A stretch of DNA of 64,000 bases from an uncultured Bacteroidota bacterium (lineage in GTDB: Bacteria; Bacteroidota; Bacteroidia; Bacteroidales; F082), in NCBI GenBank assembly GCA_937912115.1, contig CALDOI010000191.1:1-64000 (forward strand), written 5' to 3'. Every line of letters begins with the position of its first letter. The first letter of the stretch is position 1. Shown here in pieces: positions 9,869 to 19,947 of the stretch. Position numbers and translations under genes: made by a program. The notes beneath the pieces were generated by a model that saw only the letters and a program-made list of their open reading frames with translations, did not search any database and had not been told where the DNA came from.

Positions 9869-11119
9869 TTAGTAGCTTAGAATGAATTCTTTTCCCATTG
9901 GTATTACTGCTTCTTCTGAGACTTTTACCGGTCTATATCTAACGCCAATTCCCATATTTGTAAATATGGCAGTGCTATCATCAGTTAGCACAGCCCATTC
10001 GATGGGTTTCCACTCATTATCATTAAAAACAGCCAAATAAACAAATTGTGAAGTATCAACTAATTGAATATTGATACTTTTGGTTGCTATATATTCGTTT
10101 GAAACATCAATATAATTATAGTCCCCTAAAAATGGTGGGGTATGAGTGCTCTTTTCCTTAGTGGTAAATAAACCAACTGGGTTGTTACCATGTATTCGTC
10201 TATACACCTTCGCTGTTTTAATTGGTTGATAAGGGTTTGTATTATCATCTGAATTCTTGAGATAAATTTTTTCTTTATTTGGTAGTATTACCGTTGTTGA
10301 ATAATATCCTAATATAGAATCAGCAAAAAACGGAGTATAATCCATGGCTGCTGCAATACCCAAACTTCTTAGAGCCTTAATCTTATATATGTTAATATCA
10401 CGAAGATCTCCGGATTTATTTTCTTCAGTTAGTTCAATACTCTGCACATTCGGATTATAAACTATTCTTTCGTCATAAGTTATACTGCTGTTAATTTCAT
10501 CATTTAGTAAGATAGCAATCTCTTTTTGGTTTTTGTTTCCATCCAATAGATGACCATATTTATCCTGAAAATTATCAGTATAATTTTCAATCTCTTCATT
10601 TGAAACTCTGTACGGGAGTATGTAGTTGCAAAAAGTGTTGAAATCATAACTATTTTCGAACAGACTACTATTCCATATATCGTAAGATGTTTTGATGTGA
10701 TTAATTAAAAAATCGGGACTTATGTTTTTGAAATCTAACCAAATTGAATCGGCCTTGTAACTTAATCTGCCCACTACTTTTTCGATCGAATCACGTTTTT
10801 GTTTTATAGATGAAATATCAGGGAAGTCATAAATGTTTATCTCGATAGGATTATCCAATGAATCGACAAGTGACTGTTGTATACTATAATTATTGTCAAG
10901 GTTTTCTATTAAGTAATATGCTGATTTGAGTTTTAAGGAATCTTCCGGCTTCTGAAAGGTAAGAATTAGTCTCATTAGACCCGGTTTATGAATACCGGAT
11001 TGATTTAATACTTCTTGAATTTCATTTGGTATGCCAGGTTTCTTACTCTTTAAGCAGCTATTACAAATTATAGCCAGAATAACTAGAAGTAAAACTGATT
11101 TATTTGAGTGAATCCGCAA
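9869..11119 (-). CDS. Lipoprotein with possible transglutaminase-like region
   Basis: Lipobox (LLVILAIICNSC); KIKALRSLGIAAAMDYTPFFADS resembles bacterial transglutaminase-like proteins. Confidence 0.5.
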   Translation of the reverse strand: MRIHSNKSVLLLVILAIICNSCLKSKKPGIPNEIQEVLNQSGIHKPGLMRLILTFQKPEDSLKLKSAYYLIENLDNNYSIQQSLVDSLDNPIEINIYDFPDISSIKQKRDSIEKVVGRLSYKADSIWLDFKNISPDFLINHIKTSYDIWNSSLFENSYDFNTFCNYILPYRVSNEEIENYTDNFQDKYGHLLDGNKNQKEIAILLNDEINSSITYDERIVYNPNVQSIELTEENKSGDLRDINIYKIKALRSLGIAAAMDYTPFFADSILGYYSTTVILPNKEKIYLKNSDDNTNPYQPIKTAKVYRRIHGNNPVGLFTTKEKSTHTPPFLGDYNYIDVSNEYIATKSINIQLVDTSQFVYLAVFNDNEWKPIEWAVLTDDSTAIFTNMGIGVRYRPVKVSEEAVIPMGKEFILSY

Positions 11120-11183
11120 AACCGAGTATATAAGGTTGGTTAAGGTTTACTCATAAAACACAATTTTGTTTCACAAAACAGAG

Positions 11184-11948
11184 TTATATTTCTTTAATGG
11201 ATTTTTCTGGTAACCAACCAACACTACCATTTTTTATTTTTATCTCAACCCAATTATCAATTTTATCTGTAATCATAACTTTTGTTCCCTCATGGATTAC
11301 AAATAAATCAACGGCATTCTGCGTTGGGGAGCTTTTTACTGTTATGGAGGAGGTGAAAACAATTCCTTCCTTATGATCAATATTAAAATAATATTTCTGT
11401 GCAGCAAGAGATGATGATACAACAGTTATTATCAAAAAAAGCAATCCGATATAGAATGACAATTTCCTGTTACCTCGTTTTCGTGATAGGATAAATATAC
11501 CAATTGTAATCACAAGAAGTGCAAAAGAGATTAAAGTAAATATTGCCCATGAGTCAGCGTCAAGAAAATTATAGAAAAAATTCCACCATTGCTGATAAAA
11601 AAGTTCAGGGACTTTTTCAATCTTATCAACGATCATGCTATTTGCAATATTCAAATTGTAATTAATACTTTCATCATTTGGAAGAAGCTTTTTGGCCTTT
11701 TCGAAATAAAGTATTGCCGAGGCAATATCATTATTCTTGTAACATGTATTACCCATGTTATAATATAATTCCCCTGATTCTAATCCTTGGTCGATAACTT
11801 GTTGATAAGTAGATAGAGCAGAATCATAAAGCCCCTTATTATAAGCATTGTTTGCATCAACAATTAAGGAATCAGCGTTGTTAGTAAAGCCGCTTAAGGT
11901 TATAGCATTTAAAATAATAATTATCGTGTATTTTATGGCCTTAGTCAT
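11184..11948 (-). CDS. batE: BatE-like TPR and SH3-type protein
   Basis: TPR YYNMGNTCYKNNDIASAILYFEKAKKLLPNDESINYNLNIA; C-terminal SH3-like segment; position in bat operon. Confidence 0.8.
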   Translation of the reverse strand: MTKAIKYTIIIILNAITLSGFTNNADSLIVDANNAYNKGLYDSALSTYQQVIDQGLESGELYYNMGNTCYKNNDIASAILYFEKAKKLLPNDESINYNLNIANSMIVDKIEKVPELFYQQWWNFFYNFLDADSWAIFTLISFALLVITIGIFILSRKRGNRKLSFYIGLLFLIITVVSSSLAAQKYYFNIDHKEGIVFTSSITVKSSPTQNAVDLFVIHEGTKVMITDKIDNWVEIKIKNGSVGWLPEKSIKEI

Positions 11949-11959
11949 TATTAAATATT

Positions 11960-13810
11960 TTATTTCAATGCCTTTTCGGCTTGCATAATTGCACTAGCCG
12001 ATTCGTTATAAATACTTGCCATTTTATTGCTTGAATCGCCCGGAGCAAATCTTGCAAATTCAATATTATTAAGGGTGTTTATGAAACTATCAGTCACCAA
12101 TTCATCAACTCCTTTTTCTTTTAACATATCAGCCACCGTTTCAATCGAAAGCTCAGATTGTTTTAGGCTGAATTTATCAGCAATATAGCCCCAAAGTGCC
12201 TGAGCAATCTCATCATAATATGCTTTGTCATCTCCTGCATTCATATATTTTTCAGCGGACCGAAGTCTGGTTTTCGCAACTTTATTTGCCTTTCTGTTTT
12301 TTAATAGTCCGACATTTGATTTTTGTTTGTCCATCCTCCTAATAATTATAATAAGAATTATCATTATTACAATGGGCAATAGCAGAAAGATAAAGAAGGT
12401 GGTAGAGAGAAATAAAAATTTACCATGTTCACGAAAGCTAAAAGGAAGCAACTTAATGTGTTGAATATCTTGACCAATAAATCTTATATCCTCTTGTGCT
12501 GAGGAACTATATGATATTCCATTTGAAGTAGCTTCTCCTTTTTCTACCAGAATGTTATATTTTTCGGATGATAAAGTATGATACTTATTGTCGTTTGGGT
12601 TAAAATAACTCAAGAAAATTGGCATTATTTCAAAATCGCCTCCATTTCGTGGAATTGCCAAGTATTCAAATTTCTTTTTTCCTGATATACCTGTGGAGTT
12701 TGTTTTAATATCGCTCGTTACTTTTGGATCAAAACTTTCAAAGTCAACGGGAAATTTAACGTCAGGAATATTAATTAATTCTAGATTTCCCTTTCCAGAT
12801 ATGGTATAAGTAAGAGTAAGCGCATCATTTGCAATAAGTTTGGTTTTGTCGATTCGGCTACTAAATATAAAATCGCCAACGGCACCATTAAACCCCATTG
12901 GTTTCCCTTCCTGAGGTAAAGATTTAACGTTTATTACTATGGGATTTGACTTAATGATAGTACTTATGTTCTTTACATTTCTGTTAAAAAATGGATCATT
13001 AAAAAAATCTTCAAATGGATCATTTCCACGCTTTCTCTTGTTTTGAACTCTAAGCTGAACCGTACATTCCATTTCTGTAGGTTCAATTGTAAGCTTTCCT
13101 GTTTTTTGAGGAAATACAGCAAACTTATTTATTACTGCAACAACGTATTCCTCACCGTTAATTATCTCAGTATCTTGTTGATATTGTTTGTTTTCTTCTA
13201 ATAAACTTTTCGACCAAAATCCTTGTAACGACGATAGTTTTTTAACCACCAAATTAGAAACCGTAACTCTAGTGTATAACTTATAGGTTAAAATAACCTG
13301 TTCTCCTATAAATGGGTTTGCATTACTTATGGAAGCTTTTATATAAACATCATCATCCTGCAATACTCCGGGATCTTTAGTTTTATTATTTGTATTTTCG
13401 GAAGTACTGCCTTGCTGATTACCGGTAGAATTGACGATTTGAATCTTAATACTATTCGATTGTACTCGCTTTCGATCAACGGTAGCTGTAGCAGGGCTAA
13501 TCACAACCTCGCCTTCCTGAGTAGCCTGAACTATATATGTATAAGTCATCGAATAGGATTGTGTCATCTTCCCATTCACATATTGAACACTTGAATTGGT
13601 TGATGTACTTGGTCCGGATAGTACCTGAAGGCTTCCAAAATTTGGTGACTGAAAATTGTCAGCATCCTGGTTTATTTCATACACAATTCTAAAGCGTTCT
13701 CCAACTTTGGCAACTTGTTTTGCAGAACCACTAAAACGTATTTGATCATTCGCCAGACCAAGAAAGCCTGATGTTATGAATAATGATATAATTAAAATTC
13801 TATTTATCAT
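11960..13810 (-). CDS. batD: BatD family oxygen-tolerance protein
   Basis: Signal peptide, repeated Ig-like segments (IKASISNANPFIGEQVILTYKLYT), C-terminal TM; position in operon. Confidence 0.85.
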   Translation of the reverse strand: MINRILIISLFITSGFLGLANDQIRFSGSAKQVAKVGERFRIVYEINQDADNFQSPNFGSLQVLSGPSTSTNSSVQYVNGKMTQSYSMTYTYIVQATQEGEVVISPATATVDRKRVQSNSIKIQIVNSTGNQQGSTSENTNNKTKDPGVLQDDDVYIKASISNANPFIGEQVILTYKLYTRVTVSNLVVKKLSSLQGFWSKSLLEENKQYQQDTEIINGEEYVVAVINKFAVFPQKTGKLTIEPTEMECTVQLRVQNKRKRGNDPFEDFFNDPFFNRNVKNISTIIKSNPIVINVKSLPQEGKPMGFNGAVGDFIFSSRIDKTKLIANDALTLTYTISGKGNLELINIPDVKFPVDFESFDPKVTSDIKTNSTGISGKKKFEYLAIPRNGGDFEIMPIFLSYFNPNDNKYHTLSSEKYNILVEKGEATSNGISYSSSAQEDIRFIGQDIQHIKLLPFSFREHGKFLFLSTTFFIFLLLPIVIMIILIIIIRRMDKQKSNVGLLKNRKANKVAKTRLRSAEKYMNAGDDKAYYDEIAQALWGYIADKFSLKQSELSIETVADMLKEKGVDELVTDSFINTLNNIEFARFAPGDSSNKMASIYNESASAIMQAEKALK

Positions 13811-13932
13811 GTTTCCTTATACGTTTACCAAAGTAGTTCAACCACATAACCCTAACAAAAAATATTCCATCTTAGTATATGTCAGGTTCTTTAGTTATTA
13901 TTTATTATCATCTGCCACTTAGTCAATACACA

Positions 13933-14697
13933 CTACCAATCAATATCACTTTTACTTCCTTTTACTGCCTGAGCTTTTTGCTTTTGAAGCTTTTGCAGAG
14001 TTTTTTTCTCGTCATTTTGTAAAGCATCAAGCATGCGTTGAGCATCCTGTTTGGATATTTGTTGAGGTTGCTGTTGCTGATCTTTTTGTTGATCTTCCTT
14101 ATTTTGGTCCTTTTTATCCTGATCTTTGTTCTCGTCTTTCTGATCGTCTTTTTTATCCTGATCCTTCTTGTCTTGGTTTTCTTTATCCTTGTTTTCCTGA
14201 TCCTTATTTTGATCTTTGTTCTCTTCGTCTTTCTTGTCCTGATCTTGATTTTGATCCTGCTGTTGTTGCTGTTCTTTTAGTTTCTTTCTTGCGTATTCAA
14301 GATTATATTTCGCATTTTTATCGTTAGGATTTAGTCGCAATGAGTTTTTAAATGAATCAATACTTTCCTTATATTTATTCTCCTTCATAAAAGTATTTCC
14401 CAGATTATAATATGCAGCAGCTTTTTCCTCATTTGTTGTGTTTCGCTCAATTATTTCAGAAAAAAGTTTTGTCGATTCTTCATAGTTCTCCTGTTCATAC
14501 ATTGCATCACCAAGGTTAAAAGTACCTTTTGAGTAATCTGGTTTTTCCATTAACGCTTTGCGATATTCTTTTTCGGCATCCTGATAATTGCCTTCGCTAT
14601 ATTCGCTATTGCCCTTGCGTACTCTTTTTTTCTCCTTTTGCGAGTAACCGGCTGTTGCCGTAAGGGCAATAATTAGAAATATTATTATAGTTCGCAT
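13933..14697 (-). CDS. batC: BatC-like TPR protein with low-complexity Q/K/D/E tail
   Basis: TPR (AAAYYNLGNTFMKENKYKESIDSFKNSLRLNPNDKNAKYNLEYA) plus KEQQQQQDQNQDQDKK tail; start MRTIIIFL at 14697. Confidence 0.82.
   Translation of the reverse strand: MRTIIIFLIIALTATAGYSQKEKKRVRKGNSEYSEGNYQDAEKEYRKALMEKPDYSKGTFNLGDAMYEQENYEESTKLFSEIIERNTTNEEKAAAYYNLGNTFMKENKYKESIDSFKNSLRLNPNDKNAKYNLEYARKKLKEQQQQQDQNQDQDKKDEENKDQNKDQENKDKENQDKKDQDKKDDQKDENKDQDKKDQNKEDQQKDQQQQPQQISKQDAQRMLDALQNDEKKTLQKLQKQKAQAVKGSKSDIDW
14058..14277 (-). repeat. Coding low-complexity Q/K/D/E repeat in batC
   Basis: Repeated ctt/gtc/ttg codon pattern encoding (K/D/Q/E)n. Confidence 0.8.
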
Positions 14698-14701
14698 AGT
14701 A

Positions 14702-15739
14702 CTATTCTTTCTTTCCAAAAAAATCAAATTTCTTAGCCCATCGTGTTTTTCTATCAGCTATCAATAATTCAATTATTAACATAATTATTGTCAGACCTAA
14801 AAAGATTTGGAATCTATCTTCGTAATCTGTAAATTGTCGTGTTTCGATTTCTTTTTTGTCAATTTCATTTATATCATCGAAGATTCTTTGTAAACCACTG
14901 CTCGCATTATTTGCTCGGGCATAGGCTCCACCACCGGCAGCAGCAATCTGTCGTAACATATCTTCATTAAGTTTTGTAATAACTGTATTGTTTTGTTTAT
15001 CCTTTTTAAAACCAGTTTGTGTTTCATATTGATTATATATTGGAATAGGAGCACCTTCGGGTAATCCCATGCCAATGGTAAACACATTTATTCCAAGTTC
15101 ATTGGCCATCTTTGCTGCTTCCAGTGGATCATCCTCGTGGTTTTCACCGTCGGTAATTACAATAATTGCTTTATTGTGTTCGGTTTCACCAAAACTTAAA
15201 GTTGCCATTTCAATGGCTTCACCAATGGCCGTTCCCTGTGTGGGTACTATTTTTGTGTCGACGGCAGAAAGGAAGAGCTTCGCTGCTGAATAATCAGTTG
15301 TTAATGGAAGCTGTTTATAGGCATTTCCGGCGAAAATTATAATACCGACTCTATCGCCCTGAAGTTTATCAACCAATGTGGATATAGCAAGTTTTGACCT
15401 TTCAAGCCGATTTGGCTTTATATCCTCTGCCAACATTGAATTTGAAACATCTAATACAAGATATAAATCGATTCCTTCTCGTTTTATATTTTCAAGTTTT
15501 GAGCCTATCTGGGGATCCACTATCCCTACGATTAAAAATGTTGCGGCTATTAGCAAAATAATGAACTTTAGCACTGGTGTTGATGACGAAACTTCAGGCA
15601 TCAGTTTGGCAATTGTTTTGCTGTCGCCAAATCGGTTTCTTGCTTTTTTTAACCATAATCTGTACAGCCAGAATAGAATTGCAAAAACAAGCAAAACTCC
15701 AAGTAGGATAAAGTATTCAGTATGTGCGAATTTTATCAT
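14702..15739 (-). CDS. batB: BatB, von Willebrand factor A domain membrane protein
   Basis: LYLVLDVSNSMLAEDIKPNRLERSK (MIDAS), flanking TM segments. Confidence 0.9.
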   Translation of the reverse strand: MIKFAHTEYFILLGVLLVFAILFWLYRLWLKKARNRFGDSKTIAKLMPEVSSSTPVLKFIILLIAATFLIVGIVDPQIGSKLENIKREGIDLYLVLDVSNSMLAEDIKPNRLERSKLAISTLVDKLQGDRVGIIIFAGNAYKQLPLTTDYSAAKLFLSAVDTKIVPTQGTAIGEAIEMATLSFGETEHNKAIIVITDGENHEDDPLEAAKMANELGINVFTIGMGLPEGAPIPIYNQYETQTGFKKDKQNNTVITKLNEDMLRQIAAAGGGAYARANNASSGLQRIFDDINEIDKKEIETRQFTDYEDRFQIFLGLTIIMLIIELLIADRKTRWAKKFDFFGKKE

Positions 15740-15786
15740 TTTTTGATTTCGATAATTAGTTTATTTGTCATTAGTATTGTTTTTAT

Positions 15787-16782
15787 TTATGGAAATCTTC
15801 TGAATACAACGTATCTTAAAATAATTTCCAGGGTAAAAAGCACTAGAGCTAATAACGCAAATGGCACGAAAGCTTCATGTTTCTTTCGAAACTCCTGAAT
15901 ATCGATTTTTGATTTTTCAAGCGTGTCGATTTCCTTATATATTTCTTTTAGTTTCTTATTATTATCGGCTCTAAAGTATCTTCCTCCAGTCATTCCGGCA
16001 ATTTTTTCCAAAAGTTCTTCATCTATCTGGACTTGCATTTGTTGCATTTGAATACCAAAAGCAGTTTGAACAGGATAGGGTGCTGTTCCCATCGAGCCAA
16101 TACCTATAGTATAGACCCTAATACCAAACATATGAGCCATTTCAGCAGCTGAAATTGGATCAACAGATCCCGAATTATTAACGCCGTCGGTGATTAGAAT
16201 TATAACCTTTGAGATAGCATCCGAATTCTGTAATCTGCTAACAGAAGTTGCTAATCCATCCCCTATTGCTGTTCCATCTTCAATCATCCCACTTTTAACT
16301 TCACTAAAAATATTTGTTATCATTTGGTGGTCGGTGGTTAGAGGTACTTGTGTAAAAGCTTCTCCACTAAAAATTACAAGACTCACCCGATCGTTTGGCC
16401 TTTTTGCTATAAATTCAGCGGCAACTTCTTTTGCGGCTTCTAATCTGTCGGGTTTAAAATCTCTGGCAAGCATACTCCCCGAAACATCAATCGACATAAC
16501 AATATCTATACCTTCGATGTGTACATTTTGTTTTGTGGAAATTGATTGCGGTCGTGCTAATGCTACAGCGATTAGTGAGATTGCAAATATCCTCAGAACA
16601 AATAAACCATGTATTAACCATGTTTTTGGGCTTGGGGCAATACCGTCAAAAGCCTGAATTCCTGAAAACCTCAATTCGGCTGTGCTTTTCTTATTCCTAA
16701 ACCAATACCAAACTATTAGTAGAGGTATTACCAGCAGTATGTATAAATATTCGGGATTTGCCCAATTATCAATATTTAACAT
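15787..16782 (-). CDS. batA: BatA, von Willebrand factor A domain membrane protein
   Basis: IDIVMSIDVSGSMLARDFKPDRLEAAKEVA; paralogous to batB. Confidence 0.9.
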   Translation of the reverse strand: MLNIDNWANPEYLYILLVIPLLIVWYWFRNKKSTAELRFSGIQAFDGIAPSPKTWLIHGLFVLRIFAISLIAVALARPQSISTKQNVHIEGIDIVMSIDVSGSMLARDFKPDRLEAAKEVAAEFIAKRPNDRVSLVIFSGEAFTQVPLTTDHQMITNIFSEVKSGMIEDGTAIGDGLATSVSRLQNSDAISKVIILITDGVNNSGSVDPISAAEMAHMFGIRVYTIGIGSMGTAPYPVQTAFGIQMQQMQVQIDEELLEKIAGMTGGRYFRADNNKKLKEIYKEIDTLEKSKIDIQEFRKKHEAFVPFALLALVLFTLEIILRYVVFRRFP

Positions 16783-17760
16783 CTATTTGCTTTGTTTTAA
16801 GTTAGTTTCTTTATCAGTTTCTGTCAATATTGGTTCTTCAACATTTTTTGTTTCATTAACGAAATCAACACAATGCGTTAGACCAAGGTCATTTTCAAGA
16901 GCTGTTGGAATTGCTTTTGCAAATTTTACCATATCAGAAAGATTAAGCACAGCTTCCAGTTTTGACATTACTTCTTTATTAATTTTGAGTTCATGTAATT
17001 CCGTTATGATCTCATAACTTGTCATCTCAGGAGCATCGATATGATAACGATTTTCCAAATATTCTCTGGTTATATCAATAAGCTCAGTATAGTATTTTTT
17101 CAACATTCCTGATTGCCAAACTTTGGCCAACCGAAGTTCTTCTAATTGTTTAATTGCCAATATGTGAGCTGGTAATACTGGTTTTGGTTTACGTATAAAA
17201 ATTGGTTGTTTTTTCTTCCGTTTTATTAGGTAGAATATCAATAGTACGATCAAAATTATTCCGGCTGATGTAACTATTATCCAAGGCAATACTTCTGCCA
17301 AAGTATATGGCTCTTTAATTGGACCAACCAATGGTTTAAAAACTTGCGAGGTATCAACAACCGGCACAAATACCTGTAGGAAAAGAATTCCAGTTGACGT
17401 ACTATAGATGGTGCTGTCGTCTTCAAATCCGAACTTAAAATCTACCGCAGGTATTTCAAAATAACCTGAATCGAAAGAAGTAATTAGAAACTTCTGATGA
17501 AGAATAATGTCAGAATCAGACAAAGTAGTATCGATATTACTTCTGTTTATTATTTCAATATTTGAGGTGAGTGTATCACCAAAAAAAGGCCATGCAATAA
17601 GTGTGTTTTGTGGAACTTGTATTCCAATTTCATAAATAATCTGATCACCAATCATAATAGCATTTGAATCCAGAGATGACCATGCACCGGTTTGCTGTGC
17701 ATTCGCTGATCCAAAAAAAAGCATCATGAAAAATATTATTATGTTACTTATCCATTTCAT
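16783..17760 (-). CDS. Bat-operon membrane protein of unknown function
   Basis: Signal peptide, central TM (WIIVTSAGIILIVLLIFYLIKRKKKQ), located between batA and the DUF58 gene. Confidence 0.65.
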   Translation of the reverse strand: MKWISNIIIFFMMLFFGSANAQQTGAWSSLDSNAIMIGDQIIYEIGIQVPQNTLIAWPFFGDTLTSNIEIINRSNIDTTLSDSDIILHQKFLITSFDSGYFEIPAVDFKFGFEDDSTIYSTSTGILFLQVFVPVVDTSQVFKPLVGPIKEPYTLAEVLPWIIVTSAGIILIVLLIFYLIKRKKKQPIFIRKPKPVLPAHILAIKQLEELRLAKVWQSGMLKKYYTELIDITREYLENRYHIDAPEMTSYEIITELHELKINKEVMSKLEAVLNLSDMVKFAKAIPTALENDLGLTHCVDFVNETKNVEEPILTETDKETNLKQSK

Positions 17761-17776
17761 TATAAATGTGATTATT

Positions 17777-18652
17777 TTACTTCCTTGATTCCCTTTTCTT
17801 AAATAGACTCATAAGAGGTACTACATAATCTCTTCCTGTATAAACTTTTGCCATATCTACTCCATATCTACCAAAAATTGTATCCAAATAAGCCCTTTTC
17901 GATCTTACCTGGTTAGAATAATGTTTCCTTACTTTCGGGCTTGAAGTATCTATCCATCTTGTAGTACCTGTTTCTGCGTCAAGCATATTAACCAGTCCTA
18001 TGTTTGGAATATCAGTTTCACGTTCGTCGGTTACCCTGATGGCAATAAGGTCGTGTTTGTAGTTTGCAATTTGGATAGCTTTTTCAAATCCACTATCCAT
18101 AAAGTCACTTATTAGAAAGGCTGTGGATTTCTTTTTTATTGCATTTGATAAATATCGCAACGCTTCTGAAATATTTGTGCCTTTATTCTCAGCCTTAAAA
18201 TCAATTAACTCTCGGATTATTCTTAATATATGGCTTGTCCCTTTTTTTGGAGGTATAAATTTTTCAACTTTATCACTAAAAAATATCACACCTACCTTGT
18301 CATTATTTTGAATGGCTGAAAAGGAAAGCACAGCAGCTATCTCTGTTACTATATCTTGCTTTAGCTGACTACTTGTTCCGAAATTATTTGATCCTGAAAC
18401 ATCGATTAACAACATAACAGTCAACTCTCGCTCTTCTTCAAAAATCTTTACAAAAGGATGGTTAAATCTGGCAGTAACATTCCAATCTATATTGCGGATA
18501 TCGTCACCAAACTGGTATTCGCGTACTTCACTAAAAGCCATACCTCTTCCTTTGAATACACTATGGTACTCACCGGAAAATATCTGATTAGACAATCCTC
18601 TTGTCTTAATTTCAATTTTCCTTACTTTTTTGAAGATTTCCTGTGCGTCCAC
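17777..18652 (-). CDS. DUF58 domain protein
   Basis: GMAFSEVREYQFGDDIRNIDWNVTARFNHPFVKIFEEERELTVMLLIDVSGS. Confidence 0.9.
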   Translation of the reverse strand: MDAQEIFKKVRKIEIKTRGLSNQIFSGEYHSVFKGRGMAFSEVREYQFGDDIRNIDWNVTARFNHPFVKIFEEERELTVMLLIDVSGSNNFGTSSQLKQDIVTEIAAVLSFSAIQNNDKVGVIFFSDKVEKFIPPKKGTSHILRIIRELIDFKAENKGTNISEALRYLSNAIKKKSTAFLISDFMDSGFEKAIQIANYKHDLIAIRVTDERETDIPNIGLVNMLDAETGTTRWIDTSSPKVRKHYSNQVRSKRAYLDTIFGRYGVDMAKVYTGRDYVVPLMSLFKKRESRK

Positions 18653-18660
18653 TTTTAAAA

Positions 18661-18695
18661 GTTATACGTTATTTGTTAAAAGTTAAGTGTTGTTA
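18661..18695. repeat. Five-unit heptad array GTTATAC GTTATTT GTTAAAA GTTAAGT GTTGTTA
   Basis: Read directly; strict 7-nt period. Confidence 0.75.
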
Positions 18696-18727
18696 GCTAA
18701 TTGAGTGTTTTACTATGAGATAGTTTC

Positions 18728-19720
18728 TCAAGGTACTTCAACTGAGTTTAGAATTTCATTTATTATATCCTCACTGGTAATGTTTTCTGCTTCAGCCTCA
18801 TATGTTAATCCAATTCTATGGCGCATAACATCGTGAGCAACTGCACGAATATCTTCTGGAATTACATAACCACGTTTGCGAAGAAAAGCAAGTGCTTTTG
18901 CTGCCAAAGCAAGGTTTATACTCGCCCTTGGAGAAGCTCCATATTGAATCATACCCGAGAAGCTACTTAGTTTGTAATCGTTTGGATATCTTGATGCAAA
19001 TACAATGTCAGTAATGTAATTTTCAATTTTCTCGTCCAAATAAACTTCACGTACAATTTCGCGTGCTTTAAGTATATCTTTTGCCGTTAGTATTTTATTT
19101 GTTGAAGATTGTGTGTTCGTAATATTTTGACGAAGGATCAATTTTTCCTCCTCTTTTTTAGGATAGTTAATAACAACTTTTAACATGAAACGGTCAACTT
19201 GTGCCTCAGGTAAAGGATAGGTTCCTTCTTGTTCAATGGGATTTTGAGTTGCCATTACCAGAAATGGTTCTTCAAGTTTAAAAGTTGTATCCCCAATTGT
19301 AACCTGCCGTTCCTGCATAGCTTCAAGCAAGGCACTTTGTACTTTTGCCGGCGACCTGTTTATCTCATCAGCTAGTATAAAGTTAGCGAATATTGGGCCT
19401 TTTTTCACCATAAACTCTTCTTTCTTCTGACTATATATTAATGTGCCAAGTAAGTCGGCAGGTAGCAAATCAGGAGTAAACTGAATGCGACTGAATTTTG
19501 CATCAATAACATTCGCTAGTGAATTAATGGCTAGAGTTTTTGCCAAGCCAGGTACTCCTTCAAGAAGTATATGGCCGTTAGCGAGTAGTCCGATAAGTAG
19601 TCTTTCGGTCATATGTTTTTGACCAATTATTACCTTCCCCATTTCAAGGTGAATAAGGTCAGCGAATTGACTTTCACGTTGAATTTTTTCGTTTAGTTCC
19701 CTTATATTTGTTTCAAGCAT
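18728..19720 (-). CDS. MoxR-family AAA+ ATPase
   Basis: ILLEGVPGLAKTLAINSLA, ILADEINRSPAKVQSALLEAMQERQVTIG, FLVMATQNPIEQEGTYPLPEAQVDRF. Confidence 0.93.
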   Translation of the reverse strand: MLETNIRELNEKIQRESQFADLIHLEMGKVIIGQKHMTERLLIGLLANGHILLEGVPGLAKTLAINSLANVIDAKFSRIQFTPDLLPADLLGTLIYSQKKEEFMVKKGPIFANFILADEINRSPAKVQSALLEAMQERQVTIGDTTFKLEEPFLVMATQNPIEQEGTYPLPEAQVDRFMLKVVINYPKKEEEKLILRQNITNTQSSTNKILTAKDILKAREIVREVYLDEKIENYITDIVFASRYPNDYKLSSFSGMIQYGASPRASINLALAAKALAFLRKRGYVIPEDIRAVAHDVMRHRIGLTYEAEAENITSEDIINEILNSVEVP

Positions 19721-19947
19721 TTTGAATGAAATTTTGTACAGCACAAAAATACAAAATTGACTTTTTGGCTCATGTTAATAATTGTTAAAGCTGGATATTA
19801 CTTGTTTCAGATAATAAAATGATTCCAAGCTACGGAAAGCATTCCCAAAGGTATGTAAGTGTTTGGTTCAAACATATATAACGATAGATGGGTGATGCTA
19901 AATTGACTAATATTGTAGGCGTAAGTCGATGCGAAATGTAAAACTAA

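Noticed and set aside
14038-14280. 80-aa Leu/Ile-rich plus-strand ORF
   Set aside because: Antisense to the batC low-complexity region; composition artefact.
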